Assembly (NCBI RefSeq): GCF_049994905.1
Contig: NZ_CP188258.1
Location: forward strand, 2,046,001-2,110,000
Origin: Diaminobutyricibacter sp049994905
GTDB lineage: Bacteria > Actinomycetota > Actinomycetes > Actinomycetales > Microbacteriaceae
Length of the DNA: 64,000 nucleotides
Direction: 5' to 3'
The notes below the pieces were generated by a model. That model did not search any database, was not told the DNA's origin, and saw only the letters and a program-made list of their open reading frames with translations. How positions within the stretch are numbered: position 1 is the first letter of the stretch; the number at the start of each line of letters is the position of its first letter. Positions 41,511-50,392 of the stretch are shown piece by piece. A program made the translations under genes and the position numbers.

Positions 41511-42914
41511 GTGGCCAACCGAATCCTGCGATTTCCGGTCGACGAATGGCTGGAACCGGAGGCCGCCTTCCTCACTGCTTTCGTGGGCGAGCCGTACGTG
41601 GCCTGGCTGGACGCCGGAATGGATGCCGATTCCGGCATATCCGTGATCGTCGCCGCGACCGAGGGATCACGATTCGCGACCGGTTCGGTCGCCGACGGAA
41701 CCGTCTCCATCGGGCGGCCAGGCGGGGAGGCGGCGACGAGAGCCGCCGACATCCTCGACGTTCTCGCCGACTCGCTGGCAGAGTTCGGCGACCTGTCGCC
41801 GCGGCACCGGGATGCCACCGACTTCACCCTCGGCTGGATCGGCTGGCTCGGCTACGAATACGGCGCGGCGGCCAACGGGATCCCCGTGGCTCCGACCCGG
41901 GCGCCAGACGCGGCCATGCTCTTCGCCGAGCGCGCCGTCGTGTTCGACCATGCCGCACGGTCGGTCGAACTGATCGCGCTCGACCAGGAGGGAGCGGCCG
42001 AGTGGGCGGATGCTCTGCGCGCCCGGCTCGCAGCATCCGTCACCGGAATGCGGCGTGCCCGCGTGCCACGCGCAGTCTCTGCACCGGCCGACGCAGTGCT
42101 GCAGTGGCGCCACGATGACTCAACGTACCTGCGGCTGATCGCCGACTGCCAGGAGGCCATCCGCCGTGGCGACGCCTATCAGCTCTGTCTGACGAACGAG
42201 GCGACCGTCGAGGTGAGCGTCGACCCGGTCGAGGTCTATCTGCGGTTGCGCGCCAAAAGCCCGACCCACCACGGTGGACTCCTGAGGTTCGGCGACATCG
42301 CGCTGTTGAGCGCCTCGCCAGAGCAGTTCCTCTCGATCACACCCGGCCGCCGCATCCGCACCAAACCGATCAAGGGGACGCGTCCGCGCGGCGCGACGAT
42401 CTCGCGTGACCTCGACCTGCGGGCAGAGCTGGAGGCCAGCGACAAGGAACGTGCCGAGAACGTCATGATCGTCGATCTCATGCGCAACGACCTGGGAAAG
42501 GTGTGCGTCGTCGGTTCGGTGGAAGTCCACCACCTGCTCGCCGTGGAGAGCTACGCCCAGGTGCACCAGCTGGTCAGCACGGTCGAAGGCACCCTCGCCG
42601 ACGGTGTCGGCCCGCTGGATGCCGTCGCGGCGTGCTTCCCCGCGGGCTCGATGACCGGAGCGCCGAAGATCAGTGCCATGCGCATCCTCCACGACCTCGA
42701 AGGTGGCCCGCGTGGAATCTACTCCGGATGCTTCGGGTACTTCGGCCTCGACGGAAGCGTCGATCTCGCTATGGTCATCCGCAGTATCGTTGTCGAACCG
42801 GAGCGGGCTTCCATCGGAGCAGGGGGCGGGATCACGGCGCTGTCCGTTCCCGAGGAGGAGCTCGACGAGGTCGCCGTGAAGGCGTCGGCCCTCATCGCTG
42901 CATTGGGGCTGTGA
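41511..42914 (+). CDS. pabB: Aminodeoxychorismate synthase component I
   Basis: Converts chorismate and ammonia to 4-amino-4-deoxychorismate on the way to folate. The 467-residue protein has the chorismate-binding domain with RTKPIKGTRPRG, where Lys in PIKGT marks PabB rather than anthranilate synthase (PIAGT). Then come ENVMIVDLMRNDLGKV, PAGSMTGAPKISAMRI and RGIYSGCFGYFGLDGSVD with the conserved Glu/Asp region. No glutamine amidotransferase (PabA) gene is adjacent. The start GTG lies six bases after TAGGCT. Folate supply for the leuS-side genes is not implied. Confidence 0.92.
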   Translation: MANRILRFPVDEWLEPEAAFLTAFVGEPYVAWLDAGMDADSGISVIVAATEGSRFATGSVADGTVSIGRPGGEAATRAADILDVLADSLAEFGDLSPRHRDATDFTLGWIGWLGYEYGAAANGIPVAPTRAPDAAMLFAERAVVFDHAARSVELIALDQEGAAEWADALRARLAASVTGMRRARVPRAVSAPADAVLQWRHDDSTYLRLIADCQEAIRRGDAYQLCLTNEATVEVSVDPVEVYLRLRAKSPTHHGGLLRFGDIALLSASPEQFLSITPGRRIRTKPIKGTRPRGATISRDLDLRAELEASDKERAENVMIVDLMRNDLGKVCVVGSVEVHHLLAVESYAQVHQLVSTVEGTLADGVGPLDAVAACFPAGSMTGAPKISAMRILHDLEGGPRGIYSGCFGYFGLDGSVDLAMVIRSIVVEPERASIGAGGGITALSVPEEELDEVAVKASALIAALGL

Positions 42915-43022
42915 GGCCCGGGGGAACGGAATGCGGCCCCCGAACGTTTAGTACCCTTGACGATGGGCGTCGCCCGCTGGCGAATGCGGGCCACCTTCAG
43001 CGTCGACGGGCCCATCAACACG

Positions 43023-45626
43023 ATGATTGAGAGTTACGTGGCACACGAGCACGATTCAGCCAGCGCGCCGACCGAGGGCGCGCAGTACGACTTCGCCGCC
43101 ATCCAGGACAAATGGCTTCCGGTCTGGGACGGACTGAAGCCGTTCGCTACCGACGACCCGGCAGACAAGCGCCCACGCAAATACGTGCTCGACATGTTCC
43201 CGTACCCGTCCGGCGACCTGCACATGGGCCATGCCGAGGCATACGCACTGGGTGATGTCATCGCGCGCTACTGGCGTCAGCAGGGCTTCAACGTGCTGCA
43301 TCCGATCGGATGGGATTCGTTCGGCCTCCCTGCTGAGAACGCGGCCATCAAACGTGGGCTCGACCCCAACGGATGGACCAACGACAACATCGCGCAGCAG
43401 AAGGCGAGCATGCGTCGCTACGCGCCCAGCTTCGACTGGGATCGCGTGCTGCAGACGAGCGATCCCGCGTACTACCGCTGGAACCAGTGGCTGTTCCTGA
43501 AGCTGTACGAAAAGGGTCTGGCGTACCGCAAGGCGAGCCAGGTCAACTGGTGCCCGTTCGACCAGACAGTTCTCGCGAACGAGCAGGTCGTCAACGGCCG
43601 GTGCGAGCGGTGCGACCACCTGGTCACCAAGAAGAAGCTGACCCAGTGGTATTTCCGCATCACCGACTACGGCGACCGGCTGCTCGACGACCTGAACCAG
43701 CTCGAAGGTGCGTGGCCGAGCAAGGTCATCAGCATGCAGCGCAACTGGATCGGCCGCTCCATGGGCGCGGACGTGCAGTTCACGATCGAAGGCCGTGACG
43801 AGCCCGTGACGGTGTACACCACCCGTCCGGACACGCTCTACGGCGTGACGTTCATGGTGGTCGCGCCGGATTCCGACCTGGCGGCCGAGCTGGTGGCGGA
43901 TGCGCCAGACCAGGTCAAGGAACGGTTCAACACCTACCTCGAGACGGTGCGCGGCACCACCGAGATGGATCGCCTGGCTTCGGACCGTGAGAAGACCGGC
44001 GTCTTCCTGGAACGGCACGCCATCAACCCGCTGAATGGTGAGCGCCTGCCGATCTGGGCCGCCGACTATGTGCTCAGCGACTACGGTCACGGTGCGATCA
44101 TGGCGGTTCCCGCTCACGACCAGCGCGACCTGGACTTCGCACGGGCATTCGACCTGCCTGTGCGCGTCGTCGTCGACACGAACCAGCCGGTCACGGGCGC
44201 CATCCCGGTCATCCACACCGATCCCGAGACCGGAGAGGCCATCCTGCCCGACGACCTCCCGCCGCTGAATCCGGCCGAGACGGGCATTGCACTGACGGGT
44301 GAAGGGCGCTTGATCAACTCGGGTCCGTTCAATGGGCTGAGCAAGTCCAATGCCATCCGTCGCGTCACCGAGGCACTGCAGGCGAGTTCGCTCGGACGCT
44401 CGGCGAAGAACTTCCGGCTGCGCGACTGGCTGATCTCGCGGCAGCGGTATTGGGGCACGCCGATCCCGATCATCCACTGCGAAGAGTGCGGCGAAGTGCC
44501 TGTGCCCGAGTCTGAACTGCCCGTGCTGCTGCCCCCGGCCGAAGGCCTCGACCTGCAGCCGAAGGGCACCAGCCCGCTCGGAGCTGCAGAGGATTGGGTG
44601 AACGTTCCCTGCCCGGCGTGCGGTGGCGCGGCAAAACGTGACACCGACACGATGGACACCTTCGTCGACAGCTCGTGGTACTTCCTGCGCTACCTGTCCG
44701 TCGGTGACGACACGCGCGCGTTCGACCCGGCCCAGGCCGAGAAATGGGCGCCCGTCGACCAGTACGTGGGAGGGGTGACCCACGCCATCCTGCACCTGCT
44801 GTATTCCCGGTTCATCACCAAGGTGCTGTTCGACCTCGGCTACCTGAGTTTCACGGAGCCGTTCACGGCACTGCTGAACCAGGGCCTGGTGCTCATGGAC
44901 GGATCGGCGATGAGCAAGTCGCGAGGCAACCTGGTCAAGCTCTCGGATCAGCTCGACGAACACGGCGTCGACGCGGTGCGCCTGACGATGTCGTTCGCAG
45001 GGCCGCCCGAGGACGACATCGACTGGGCCGACGTGTCTCCGGCCGGAAGTGCGAAGTTCCTGGCGCGGGCATGGCGTGTGGCCAACGACGTGACGAGCTC
45101 GCCGGATGTGCTCTGGAAAGACGGCGACACGGCCCTGCGGCGCATCACGCACCGGTTCCTCGCAGATGCGCCCGGACTGATCGAGGCCTTCAAGTTCAAC
45201 GTGGTCGTCGCGCGGCTGATGGAGCTCGTGAACGCGACGCGCAAGGTGATCGATACCGGCGCAGGTGCGGGGGATCCCGCCGTTCGGGAAGCCGCTGAAG
45301 TCACAGCGATGGCGCTCAACATCTACGCGCCCTACACCGCGGAAGACATGTGGGCGACGCTCGGGTATGAGCCGTCGGTGGCGCTCGCGCAGTGGCGCAA
45401 GCCCGACCCCAACCTCCTCGTCGAAGACAGGGTGACGGCGGTCGTGCAGGTCGACGGCAAGGTGCGCGACCGGCTGGAGGTCTCGCCGAAGATCTCGACG
45501 GAGGAGCTGGAAGGGCTGGCGCGCTCATCTGCGGCGGTCCTGCGCTCCGTCGGAGGTCGGGAGGTCGTGAACGTCATCGTTCGTGCTCCGCGCCTGGTGA
45601 ACATCGCGACGCGTCCCGTCGGCTGA
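43023..45626 (+). CDS. leuS: Leucyl-tRNA synthetase
   Basis: Charges tRNA-Leu in the cytosol. Class I synthetase with the HIGH motif as HMGH in PYPSGDLHMGHAEAYALGD, the zinc-like CEECGEVPVPESELP and CPACGG pairs, the editing domain (TTRPDTLYGVTFMV) and the KMSKS motif as AMSKSRG. The start is uncertain: in-frame candidates are TTG 42957, ATG 42963, ATG 43023 and GTG 43038. The last two are closest to the family's N-terminus, and a TGAGAG lies just before 43038. A TAGTAC box at 42949 could start transcription near 42961. I choose 43023. It is followed by comEA after 97 bases. Confidence 0.95.
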   Translation: MIESYVAHEHDSASAPTEGAQYDFAAIQDKWLPVWDGLKPFATDDPADKRPRKYVLDMFPYPSGDLHMGHAEAYALGDVIARYWRQQGFNVLHPIGWDSFGLPAENAAIKRGLDPNGWTNDNIAQQKASMRRYAPSFDWDRVLQTSDPAYYRWNQWLFLKLYEKGLAYRKASQVNWCPFDQTVLANEQVVNGRCERCDHLVTKKKLTQWYFRITDYGDRLLDDLNQLEGAWPSKVISMQRNWIGRSMGADVQFTIEGRDEPVTVYTTRPDTLYGVTFMVVAPDSDLAAELVADAPDQVKERFNTYLETVRGTTEMDRLASDREKTGVFLERHAINPLNGERLPIWAADYVLSDYGHGAIMAVPAHDQRDLDFARAFDLPVRVVVDTNQPVTGAIPVIHTDPETGEAILPDDLPPLNPAETGIALTGEGRLINSGPFNGLSKSNAIRRVTEALQASSLGRSAKNFRLRDWLISRQRYWGTPIPIIHCEECGEVPVPESELPVLLPPAEGLDLQPKGTSPLGAAEDWVNVPCPACGGAAKRDTDTMDTFVDSSWYFLRYLSVGDDTRAFDPAQAEKWAPVDQYVGGVTHAILHLLYSRFITKVLFDLGYLSFTEPFTALLNQGLVLMDGSAMSKSRGNLVKLSDQLDEHGVDAVRLTMSFAGPPEDDIDWADVSPAGSAKFLARAWRVANDVTSSPDVLWKDGDTALRRITHRFLADAPGLIEAFKFNVVVARLMELVNATRKVIDTGAGAGDPAVREAAEVTAMALNIYAPYTAEDMWATLGYEPSVALAQWRKPDPNLLVEDRVTAVVQVDGKVRDRLEVSPKISTEELEGLARSSAAVLRSVGGREVVNVIVRAPRLVNIATRPVG

Positions 45627-45711
45627 TCGGGGCGGCTCCTCCACAAGAGCCGGCTTGCCTGCTTCCTCCACAATTGCGAGCTGAGCGAGCGCGGAGTGAG
45701 CGGGCGAACCG

Positions 45712-45717
45712 TAGCGT
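45712..45717 (+). promoter_or_regulatory. Candidate -10 element for leaderless comEA
   Basis: TAGCGT lies exactly six bases before the comEA GTG at 45724. Upstream, CGGCTC and GAGCCG (45633–45652) form a short hairpin that could weakly end the leuS transcript. Confidence 0.4.
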
Positions 45718-45723
45718 TCAGGG

Positions 45724-46422
45724 GTGCGACATCGAGCCGAAAACGAACTGAGCGACCTTGCCGCGGACGCGCGCAATGGGTCGCGCGGTGCCCGAGTGCG
45801 CATCGGGGTCGGCGCCGGTGTGATCCTCCTCCTGGTGGCGATGGTCGTCGCGGTGGTCGTGACGACGTTCGCGCCGCGTGGGGGAGTCCGCGACGTCGGC
45901 TCTGAGGCGGCTGGTACCCGGGCGCCCGTGGGCGCCGGCGCTGGTGCGGAGGCTCGTTCAGGCACTGCGAATGGTCCTGCTACGCCCGGCCCCGTGCTGC
46001 TCGTTCACGTGCTCGGTGCTGTTGCACGACCCGGGATCGTCGAGCTGCGAGCCGGCTCGCGCGTCGTCGACGCGATCGCGTCGGCCGGCGGCCTCACCGC
46101 CGACGCGAACGCCGGCGGGGTCAATCTCGCTCGGCCCGTCTCGGATGGCGAGCAGATCGTCGTTCCGCGCGAAGGCGAGGCCGTACCAGATGCCGTAGCC
46201 GGGGGCGAGACGAAGACCGCGGCAGGGTCCGGGCCGGTGAACATCAACCTCGGATCGGTGTCCGACCTTCAGGCACTTCCGCGCATCGGGCCGGCTCTGG
46301 CGCAGCGCATCGTCGACTGGAGGGAATCGAACGGGCGCTTCACCGCGCCCGCTGACCTGATGAAGGTCGCCGGGATCGGCCAGACCCTCTTCGACGGGCT
46401 CAAAGACCTGATCACCGTATGA
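45724..46422 (+). CDS. comEA: ComEA-type DNA-binding protein
   Basis: Surface protein that binds incoming double-stranded DNA and passes it to ComEC. The 232-residue product has a cytosolic N-terminus, one membrane segment at about residues 25–47 (VRIGVGAGVILLLVAMVVAVVVT), an Ala/Gly-rich linker, an SLBB-like domain (VHVLGAVARPGIVELRAGSRVVDAIASAGG) and a C-terminal helix-hairpin-helix pair (NINLGSVSDLQALPRIGPALAQRIVDWR; AGIGQTLFDGLKDL). It overlaps comEC by four bases (ATGA). Natural transformation is not proven by these genes alone. Confidence 0.92.
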   Translation: MRHRAENELSDLAADARNGSRGARVRIGVGAGVILLLVAMVVAVVVTTFAPRGGVRDVGSEAAGTRAPVGAGAGAEARSGTANGPATPGPVLLVHVLGAVARPGIVELRAGSRVVDAIASAGGLTADANAGGVNLARPVSDGEQIVVPREGEAVPDAVAGGETKTAAGSGPVNINLGSVSDLQALPRIGPALAQRIVDWRESNGRFTAPADLMKVAGIGQTLFDGLKDLITV

Positions 46423-49088
46423 CGGTGGACCTGCGGCTCGTCGTGCCTTCCGCGGCCGGGTGGCTCGCATCGCTGGCGCTCGTGTTCTGTCCTGATGCGG
46501 CCGGATTCGTCGCTGCTGTGGGCTGGGTGGTCGCGCTCGTCCTCGGTGCCGGGGCGGCCGTCGCGACGTCGGTCCGGGTGGCATGGCGTACGGCGGGACT
46601 CTCCATCGTCGCCGTCGCGCTCCTGTCGTCAGTGATCGCCGTCTCCGCGCCCGGACGGAGTCCTGAGCCCCTGGAGCAGGCAGCCCGGGGCGGTCAGCTG
46701 ATCACCCTCCAGGTGAGGCTCGACTCGGCACCGCGCACGATGAGCGGATCGACGGGGCCTCTCGCCCGCTGGCGGCTGGTCGGCACCGCTGTCGGAGTCG
46801 CCGAGGGTGGTCGAGCGAACGAGGTGAGCGTTCCGGTCGTCCTCTTCGCGAACGCTGACACCGCTTCGCTCGACGGGATCGGATTCGGCGACACGGTCGA
46901 CGTCCGGGGACGCATCCGATCGGCATCGGCAGGTGACAGGGCCGCCTATCTCGTCAGTTCGGCCGAAGCGCCGAAGGTGTCCGTCCAGGCACCCTTCTGG
47001 TTGTCCTGGACGGAAGGTCTGCGCCACACGTTCCGCTCTCTGGCGGCGAATCTGCCCGGCGAGGGCGGCCGGCTTCTGCCCGGCCTCGTGATCGGCGATG
47101 TGAGCGCCGTCGACGATGCGCTCGACACAGCCATGAAGACGAGTTCGCTCAGCCATGTGACCGCCGTTTCCGGCTCGAACTGCGCCCTTATCACCGGGCT
47201 TGTCTTCGCCATTGCGGCGGCCGCGGGCGCTGGACGCCGTCTTCGGGCCGGAATCGCAGTCGCAGCGCTTGCGGCCTTCGTCGTGCTGGTGACACCGGAC
47301 TCGAGTGTCGTTCGCGCGGCGATCATGTCGATGATCGTCCTCTTCTCGCTGGCCGGTGGCCGGCCGTCCCGCGGTCTCCCAGCCCTCGGGCTGGCGGTGA
47401 TCGTGCTGCTCCTGCTCGACCCGTGGAAAGCCGTCGACTACGGTTTCGCCCTCTCGGTCCTCGCCACCGGCGGCCTCCTGCTGCTCGCCGGCCCGCTCAC
47501 GGCCGCGTTGTCACGATGGATGCCGGCCGGCCTTGCCATGATCGTCGCAGTACCCTTGGCGGCACAACTCGCCTGTCAGCCCGTGCTCATCCTGCTCGAT
47601 GCGACCCTTCCGCTGTACGGAGTCCCGGCGAACGTACTCGTCGAGCCGGCTGTACCGCTTGCGACGATCCTCGGCCTCGGCGCCTGCCTGGTATCGCCGG
47701 TCCTGCCTGCCGTCGGAGTAGCGCTCGGCTGGCTGGCGTGGCTTCCGGCGGAATGGATCGCCCGGGTGGCTCTCACGGTTCAGGAGCTCCCCGCGAATCG
47801 CCTGCCGTGGCCCGGCGGGGGAGTCGGCCTTCTTCTCGCGGCCGCTGTGCTCCTCCTCGTGTGCATCCGCGTCGTCTCGCCAGTGGGCCGGCGCTCAGCG
47901 TGGTTGTCCGTCCTCGCCACAGTCGCGCTCGTGACAGGTGGGGGAGTGTATACGGGGTCCCTGGTGGGAAGGGGCTGGGGGGACACGCTGGCCCTTCCCG
48001 CGAACTGGCAGATCGCCGCGTGCGACGTGGGCCAGGGTGACGCCGTTCTTGTGCGAGACGGCGATCATCACGCGTTGGTCGACGTCGGTCGTCATCCTGA
48101 AATGATCAGTGCCTGTCTGGACCGGTTCGGCATCCGCACGCTCGACCTGCTTGTTCTGACCCATTTCGACGTCGACCATTCCGGAGGTCTTGCGGGCGTG
48201 GTCGGCAAGGTCGAACGAGCGATCGTGGGGCGCCCCGTCGAACCCCGAGACGAAGCCGACCTAGAGCAGCTCCGGCAGGGGGGTGCGCTCGTCGAACAGG
48301 GCACGACGGGCGTCAGCGGTGAACTCGGAGGGCTCTCATGGTCGATCCTGTGGCCGGTCGGCGGTGGGGCCGTCGACCAGCTCCCCAGCGGCAATCCCGG
48401 CAGCGTGACGGTCGAGTTCGAGGGACGGGGGATCCGATCCATCTTCCTGGGCGATCTCGGCGAGCGGCCACAGGATGCGATGCTCGCGACCGGCCAGGTG
48501 CGCCCGGTCGACGTCGTCAAGGTCGCGCATCACGGCTCTGCCGACCAGTCGCCCCGCCTCTATGAACTCCTCGACGCTCAGGTCGGGCTGATCTCCGTCG
48601 GCGCGGGAAACAGCTACGGGCATCCGACGCGGTCCCTTCTCGATCTGCTGGCCAGGTGCGGGACCCGCGTCCTTCGCACGGACAGACAAGGCGTGCTCGT
48701 GGTCTCGCCGTCGGCCAACGGCGGCGGCATCGAGGTGTGGACAGACCGCGCCGGCGATGACGGAGGCGGCACCTATGCTGGAACGGACGAAGGAGGATCG
48801 TGGCGGCACGAAGCACGGGAGGCGCACGCGGTGGCAAGGCGGCGGGGGGCGCAGGCCGCACGGCGGCGGCTATTCCCCAGGTCCCCTGGAACGGCATCCG
48901 CCCGAAGTCCGTCGTGCTCGTCTCCGGCACCGAGGGCTTCCTCGCCGAGCGGGCCATCCGGTTGCTTCGCGATCAGCTCAAGGCCGAAGATCCGAGTCTC
49001 GAGATCAGCGACCTCGCTGCAAACGACTATGCGCCCGGCGAGCTCCTCACCTTCGCCAGTCCCTCCCTTTTCGGCGAACCGCGCCTGA
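46419..49088 (+). CDS. comEC: ComEC/Rec2 family DNA uptake channel, extended at the C-terminus
   Basis: Membrane channel that takes up single-stranded DNA. About nine or ten membrane segments form the competence domain (TAVSGSNCALITGLVFAIAAAAG; the core GSNCALITGLVF). A metallo-beta-lactamase-like domain follows with CDVGQGDAVLV, LTHFDVDHSGGL and KVAHHGSADQSPRLYELL. The frame has no stop at the natural end near codon 785–790. It continues for about 100 residues rich in Arg, Ser, Pro and Ala, overlapping holA by 289 bases. The tail is probably read-through in the wrong frame and may indicate stop loss. Confidence 0.9.
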   Translation: MTVDLRLVVPSAAGWLASLALVFCPDAAGFVAAVGWVVALVLGAGAAVATSVRVAWRTAGLSIVAVALLSSVIAVSAPGRSPEPLEQAARGGQLITLQVRLDSAPRTMSGSTGPLARWRLVGTAVGVAEGGRANEVSVPVVLFANADTASLDGIGFGDTVDVRGRIRSASAGDRAAYLVSSAEAPKVSVQAPFWLSWTEGLRHTFRSLAANLPGEGGRLLPGLVIGDVSAVDDALDTAMKTSSLSHVTAVSGSNCALITGLVFAIAAAAGAGRRLRAGIAVAALAAFVVLVTPDSSVVRAAIMSMIVLFSLAGGRPSRGLPALGLAVIVLLLLDPWKAVDYGFALSVLATGGLLLLAGPLTAALSRWMPAGLAMIVAVPLAAQLACQPVLILLDATLPLYGVPANVLVEPAVPLATILGLGACLVSPVLPAVGVALGWLAWLPAEWIARVALTVQELPANRLPWPGGGVGLLLAAAVLLLVCIRVVSPVGRRSAWLSVLATVALVTGGGVYTGSLVGRGWGDTLALPANWQIAACDVGQGDAVLVRDGDHHALVDVGRHPEMISACLDRFGIRTLDLLVLTHFDVDHSGGLAGVVGKVERAIVGRPVEPRDEADLEQLRQGGALVEQGTTGVSGELGGLSWSILWPVGGGAVDQLPSGNPGSVTVEFEGRGIRSIFLGDLGERPQDAMLATGQVRPVDVVKVAHHGSADQSPRLYELLDAQVGLISVGAGNSYGHPTRSLLDLLARCGTRVLRTDRQGVLVVSPSANGGGIEVWTDRAGDDGGGTYAGTDEGGSWRHEAREAHAVARRRGAQAARRRLFPRSPGTASARSPSCSSPAPRASSPSGPSGCFAISSRPKIRVSRSATSLQTTMRPASSSPSPVPPFSANRA
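48773..48778 (+). promoter_or_regulatory. Candidate -10 element of holA inside comEC
   Basis: TATGCT lies within the end of comEC, 21 bases before the holA GTG. A short leader would carry the AGGAGG site at 48791–48796. Confidence 0.35.
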
Positions 49089-49852
49089 TCCGCGTCGACG
49101 CCGTCGAGAAGTGCACCGACGTGTTCCTCGATGAGATGCTCAGCTATCTCGCGGCTCCCGCCGACGGAGCGGTCGTGGTGCTGAGGCACGCAGGGGGTGT
49201 GCGCGGCAAGAAGCTCCTCGACGCGATCCGCGCGGGCGGCGGCGACGGCATGGAGGTCGTGTGTGTCGAGCTCAAACGCGACTCCGACAAGTACGAGTTC
49301 GCGCAGGCGGAGTTCGCCGCTGCAAGTAAGAAGATCACTCCCGGTGCGCTTCGGGCGATCACGTCGGCGTTCACCGACGACCTCGCCGAGCTCGCCGCCG
49401 CGTGCCAGCAACTCATCTCCGACATCGGGACCGAAGTCACCGAGGCGACCGTCGAGAAGTACTACAGCGGCCGGGTGGAGACCAACGCCTTCCAGGTGGC
49501 CGATGCGGCGATCGCGGGCCGTCACGGGGAGGCGCTGGTGACAATGCGGCATGCACTCGCGTCGGGCGCCGATCCGGTACCCATGGTCGCGGCCTTCGCG
49601 CTCAAGGTGCGCACGATGGCGAAGCTGTCCGGGGCACGAGGCGGATCGGCCCAGCTCGCCTCGCAGTTCGGGCTCGCCCCCTGGCAGGTCGACCGCGCCC
49701 AGCGCGACCTGCGCGGGTGGACCGACGAGGGGCTGGGCCGCTGCATCGAAGTGCTCGCCGAGACCGATGCGAGTGTCAAGGGCGGAGGACGCGATCCTGT
49801 CTTCGCGCTCGAACGAATGATCCGCATCGTCAGTTCACGCGGCCGCGCCTGA
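48800..49852 (+). CDS. holA: DNA polymerase III subunit delta
   Basis: Clamp-loader subunit that opens the beta clamp during replication. The 350-residue protein starts at GTG 48800, three bases after a strong AGGAGG, a rather short spacing. The family features are LVSGTEGFLAERAIRLLRDQL in the N-terminal AAA-like domain, LLTFASPSLFGEPRLIRVDAV, the regulatory helix FQVADAAIAGRHGEAL and the C-terminal domain with GLAPWQVDRAQRDLRGW. The first 25 residues are Gly- and Ala-rich and may not be needed. It lies in the conserved comEA–comEC–holA–rpsT order. Confidence 0.93.
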   Translation: MAARSTGGARGGKAAGGAGRTAAAIPQVPWNGIRPKSVVLVSGTEGFLAERAIRLLRDQLKAEDPSLEISDLAANDYAPGELLTFASPSLFGEPRLIRVDAVEKCTDVFLDEMLSYLAAPADGAVVVLRHAGGVRGKKLLDAIRAGGGDGMEVVCVELKRDSDKYEFAQAEFAAASKKITPGALRAITSAFTDDLAELAAACQQLISDIGTEVTEATVEKYYSGRVETNAFQVADAAIAGRHGEALVTMRHALASGADPVPMVAAFALKVRTMAKLSGARGGSAQLASQFGLAPWQVDRAQRDLRGWTDEGLGRCIEVLAETDASVKGGGRDPVFALERMIRIVSSRGRA

Positions 49853-49907
49853 CCCGGTGACGGAGAGGCTGCAGCACGGAGCCGGCTCGCGCTGAGCGCT
49901 GAACGCG

Positions 49908-49934
49908 AAAAGGCCCCCGTCTCAGACGGAGGCC
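49908..49934 (-). terminator. Rho-independent terminator of rpsT
   Basis: On the minus strand GGCCTCCGTC pairs with GACGGGGGCC around a TGA loop, with one mismatch, then TTTTCGC. It lies between the convergent holA and rpsT stops. Confidence 0.8.
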
Positions 49935-49942
49935 CTGTCGCA

Positions 49943-49960
49943 CAGTGCCCGAAGGCACTG
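49943..49960 (-). other. UUCG-loop hairpin just after rpsT
   Basis: On the minus strand CAGTGCC–TTCG–GGCACTG forms a seven-pair stem with a very stable tetraloop, seven bases after the rpsT stop and nine bases before the terminator. It is likely to protect the transcript 3' end. Confidence 0.7.
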
Positions 49961-49967
49961 GGGAGAT

Positions 49968-50228
49968 CTAGAGGCTTGCGACCTGCCTGGCGATAGCCGA
50001 CTTCTTGTTCGCAGCCTGGTTCTTGTGGATGACGCCCTTGCTGGCCGCCTTGTCGAGCTTCTTCGTCGCGAGCTTGAGGGCCGAGGTGGCCTTGTCCTTG
50101 TCGCCTGCGACGATCGCTTCGCGCGTCGCGCGAACTGCGGTCTTCACTTCGCTCTTGACCGCTTTGTTGCGCTCCTGAGCCTTCTTGTTGGTGCCGATGC
50201 GCTTGATCTGCGACTTGATGTTTGCCAC
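49968..50228 (-). CDS. rpsT: 30S ribosomal protein S20
   Basis: Small-subunit protein that binds 16S rRNA. The 86-residue product starts MANIKSQIKRIGTNKKAQER and has the alternating Lys/Ala helices of S20 (KLATKKLDKAASKGVIHKN, then AANKKSAIARQV). Start is GTG at 50228. It is monocistronic, with a two-hairpin terminator region, and converges on holA. No clear promoter was identified in the 164 bases upstream. Confidence 0.96.
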   Translation of the reverse strand: MANIKSQIKRIGTNKKAQERNKAVKSEVKTAVRATREAIVAGDKDKATSALKLATKKLDKAASKGVIHKNQAANKKSAIARQVASL

Positions 50229-50392
50229 GAGTGGTTGAGTTCTTTCGTTCGATGTGAGTTACGGATGTGCCGCTCAGCGAGAGAGGGCGCCTTGCGGCAA
50301 GATCGTGCGGACAGAACCCACACGCAAGCCAACAGACAACGTTACCAGCACGACGGCGTTCCCGGCAATTTCACCACGAACGCCCAGCCGGA

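Noticed and set aside
43056..45152. A 698-codon minus-strand open frame opposite leuS
   Set aside because: Shadow of leuS codon usage; no motif, no start signal.
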